The notes below the pieces were generated by a model. It was not told the DNA's origin and ran no database searches. It saw only the letters and a program-made list of their open reading frames with translations. From positions 56,490 to 120,489 of the forward strand of contig NZ_KE384381.1 of the NCBI RefSeq assembly GCF_000425465.1: a DNA stretch of 64,000 bases, written 5' to 3'. The translations under genes were made by a program, and so were the position numbers. This stretch comes from Flavobacterium filum DSM 17961. Lineage in GTDB: Bacteria > Bacteroidota > Bacteroidia > Flavobacteriales > Flavobacteriaceae. The first letter of the stretch is position 1. Every line of letters begins with the position of its first letter. Below, piece after piece: positions 63,534-64,000 of the stretch.

Positions 63534-64000
63534 ATTGCATAAAACTTATCTTTGAACCAATTTTTAGGATTATTACTGATGTAATCAAAAATTTTATTAT
63601 AAGCATTTTCATCTCTTATAATATGATCATGAAATGAACGATGCCAGGCAAATTTTATCAACCCTGCATTATGAATTTCAGTTGATGAAGTAGATTTTAA
63701 TGCTCCTATCAAACTTGAAAGTGATTTTATTTTTGTAGAATTTTGAGCAGTTTTATTTCTATCAATTTCTAAAATAAGATGAAAATGATTTGGCATAACT
63801 ATATAATTATGAATATCCACGTAAGGATATTGATCCATCAACCATTTTATCTTTTTATCAACAATTAATCCATATTGATTTAATTCTACAACATATTTGA
63901 TTTCTGAATTTTTTTGAAAAAGAAGATTGTTGGAATGATTATAATCGAAAATTTGATAATCTAAATTTTGATTTTGGGGATTTTGATTTTGGGGATTTTG
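63530..64000 (-). CDS. REP-associated tyrosine transposase (RAYT, Y1 type), N-terminus beyond the window
   Basis: The frame is open from the stop at 63530 to the right edge (about 156 codons visible). The HUH motif is in IVMPNHFHLIL. The C-terminal signature is WHRSFHDHIIRDENAYNKIFDYISNNP, in which the catalytic Tyr should lie (shown as one motif in two parts: WHRSFHDHIIRD and ENAYNKIFDYI). The visible N-terminal part has a Gln/Asn/Pro repeat (QNPQN units) then LDYQIFDYNHSNN. RAYTs process REP palindromes. It converges on cas2 and shares the TTAA. Confidence 0.88.
   Translation of the reverse strand, partial: QNPQNQNPQNQNLDYQIFDYNHSNNLLFQKNSEIKYVVELNQYGLIVDKKIKWLMDQYPYVDIHNYIVMPNHFHLILEIDRNKTAQNSTKIKSLSSLIGALKSTSSTEIHNAGLIKFAWHRSFHDHIIRDENAYNKIFDYISNNPKNWFKDKFYAI
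63965..64000. repeat. 15-bp tandem repeat in the transposase N-terminus
   Basis: Two perfect units of ATTTTGATTTTGGGG and a 6-bp partial one run into the window edge. On the minus strand they code for QNPQN units. The full copy number is unknown. Confidence 0.85.

Noticed and set aside
63965..64000. Possible start of a CRISPR array after cas2
   Set aside because: The 15-bp units are contiguous, have no spacers and keep an open reading frame with the transposase.

Overview
The window is a chromosomal stretch of a low-GC member of the Bacteroidota, most likely Flavobacterium or a close relative. The evidence is gliding-motility genes gldB and gldC, an exosortase F pair, a short primary sigma factor without region 1.1, TonB receptors with carboxypeptidase-regulatory-like domains, a FtsZ with a long C-terminal extension, and many TAnnTTTG promoter boxes. 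Nearly all of it is housekeeping sequence. Both edges cut through a gene: dabA on the left and a REP-associated transposase on the right.

Layout. 1-5.6 kb (minus): the 3'-truncated inorganic-carbon uptake gene dabA, a small membrane protein, and a probable metal operon (HYC_CC_PP-type protein, TonB receptor, heavy-metal-binding protein). 5.7-8.9 kb (minus): a beta-CASP metallo-hydrolase next to an ATP-cone/Mrr-like nuclease, then exosortase XrtF and its partner. 8.9-16.5 kb (plus): fRMsr-like GAF protein, rpsO, pnp, an outer-membrane receptor, primary sigma factor, rpe. 16.5-18.7 kb (minus): CBS protein, MtfA-like peptidase, tRNA-Arg, YqeY-like protein. 18.7-34.4 kb (minus): an almost complete division and cell-wall cluster in the order mraZ-rsmH-ftsL-ftsI-murE-mraY-murD-ftsW-murG-murC-ftsQ-ftsA-ftsZ, with a likely MraZ operator in front. 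It lacks murF, murB and ddl.

34.7-48.4 kb: hydrolase, engB, a lipoprotein, gldC-gldB, nadE, a response regulator, dnaG (without the usual zinc ligands), an ECF sigma/anti-sigma-like/outer-membrane operon, prenyl synthase, rlmN, an O-methyltransferase, a PAP2 phosphatase and tatA. 48.5-55.5 kb: an M1 peptidase, a DUF6702 gene behind four tandem paralogous carboxypeptidase-regulatory-like genes, pepE and tRNA-Gly. 55.7-62.2 kb: two convergent L,D-transpeptidases of different families, a DUF5916 protein and gpmI. 62.3-64 kb: a type II cas1-cas2 adaptation pair with no cas9 or CRISPR array in the window, abutting a REP-associated tyrosine transposase (RAYT).

The points most worth a second look are the cas1-cas2 pair with no effector beside the RAYT, two copies of a 54-bp REP-like element elsewhere in the window, the phased GTGGTA boxes upstream of mraZ, the zinc-ligand-less primase, the tandem paralog cassette with a 58-bp identical block, the three-armed hairpin region after rpoD with an 8-bp tandem repeat at the rpe promoter, and several genes whose promoter box sits almost on the start codon. 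I found no clearly unprecedented multi-gene system. The cas1-cas2/RAYT edge and the paralog cassette are the best candidates for something unusual.
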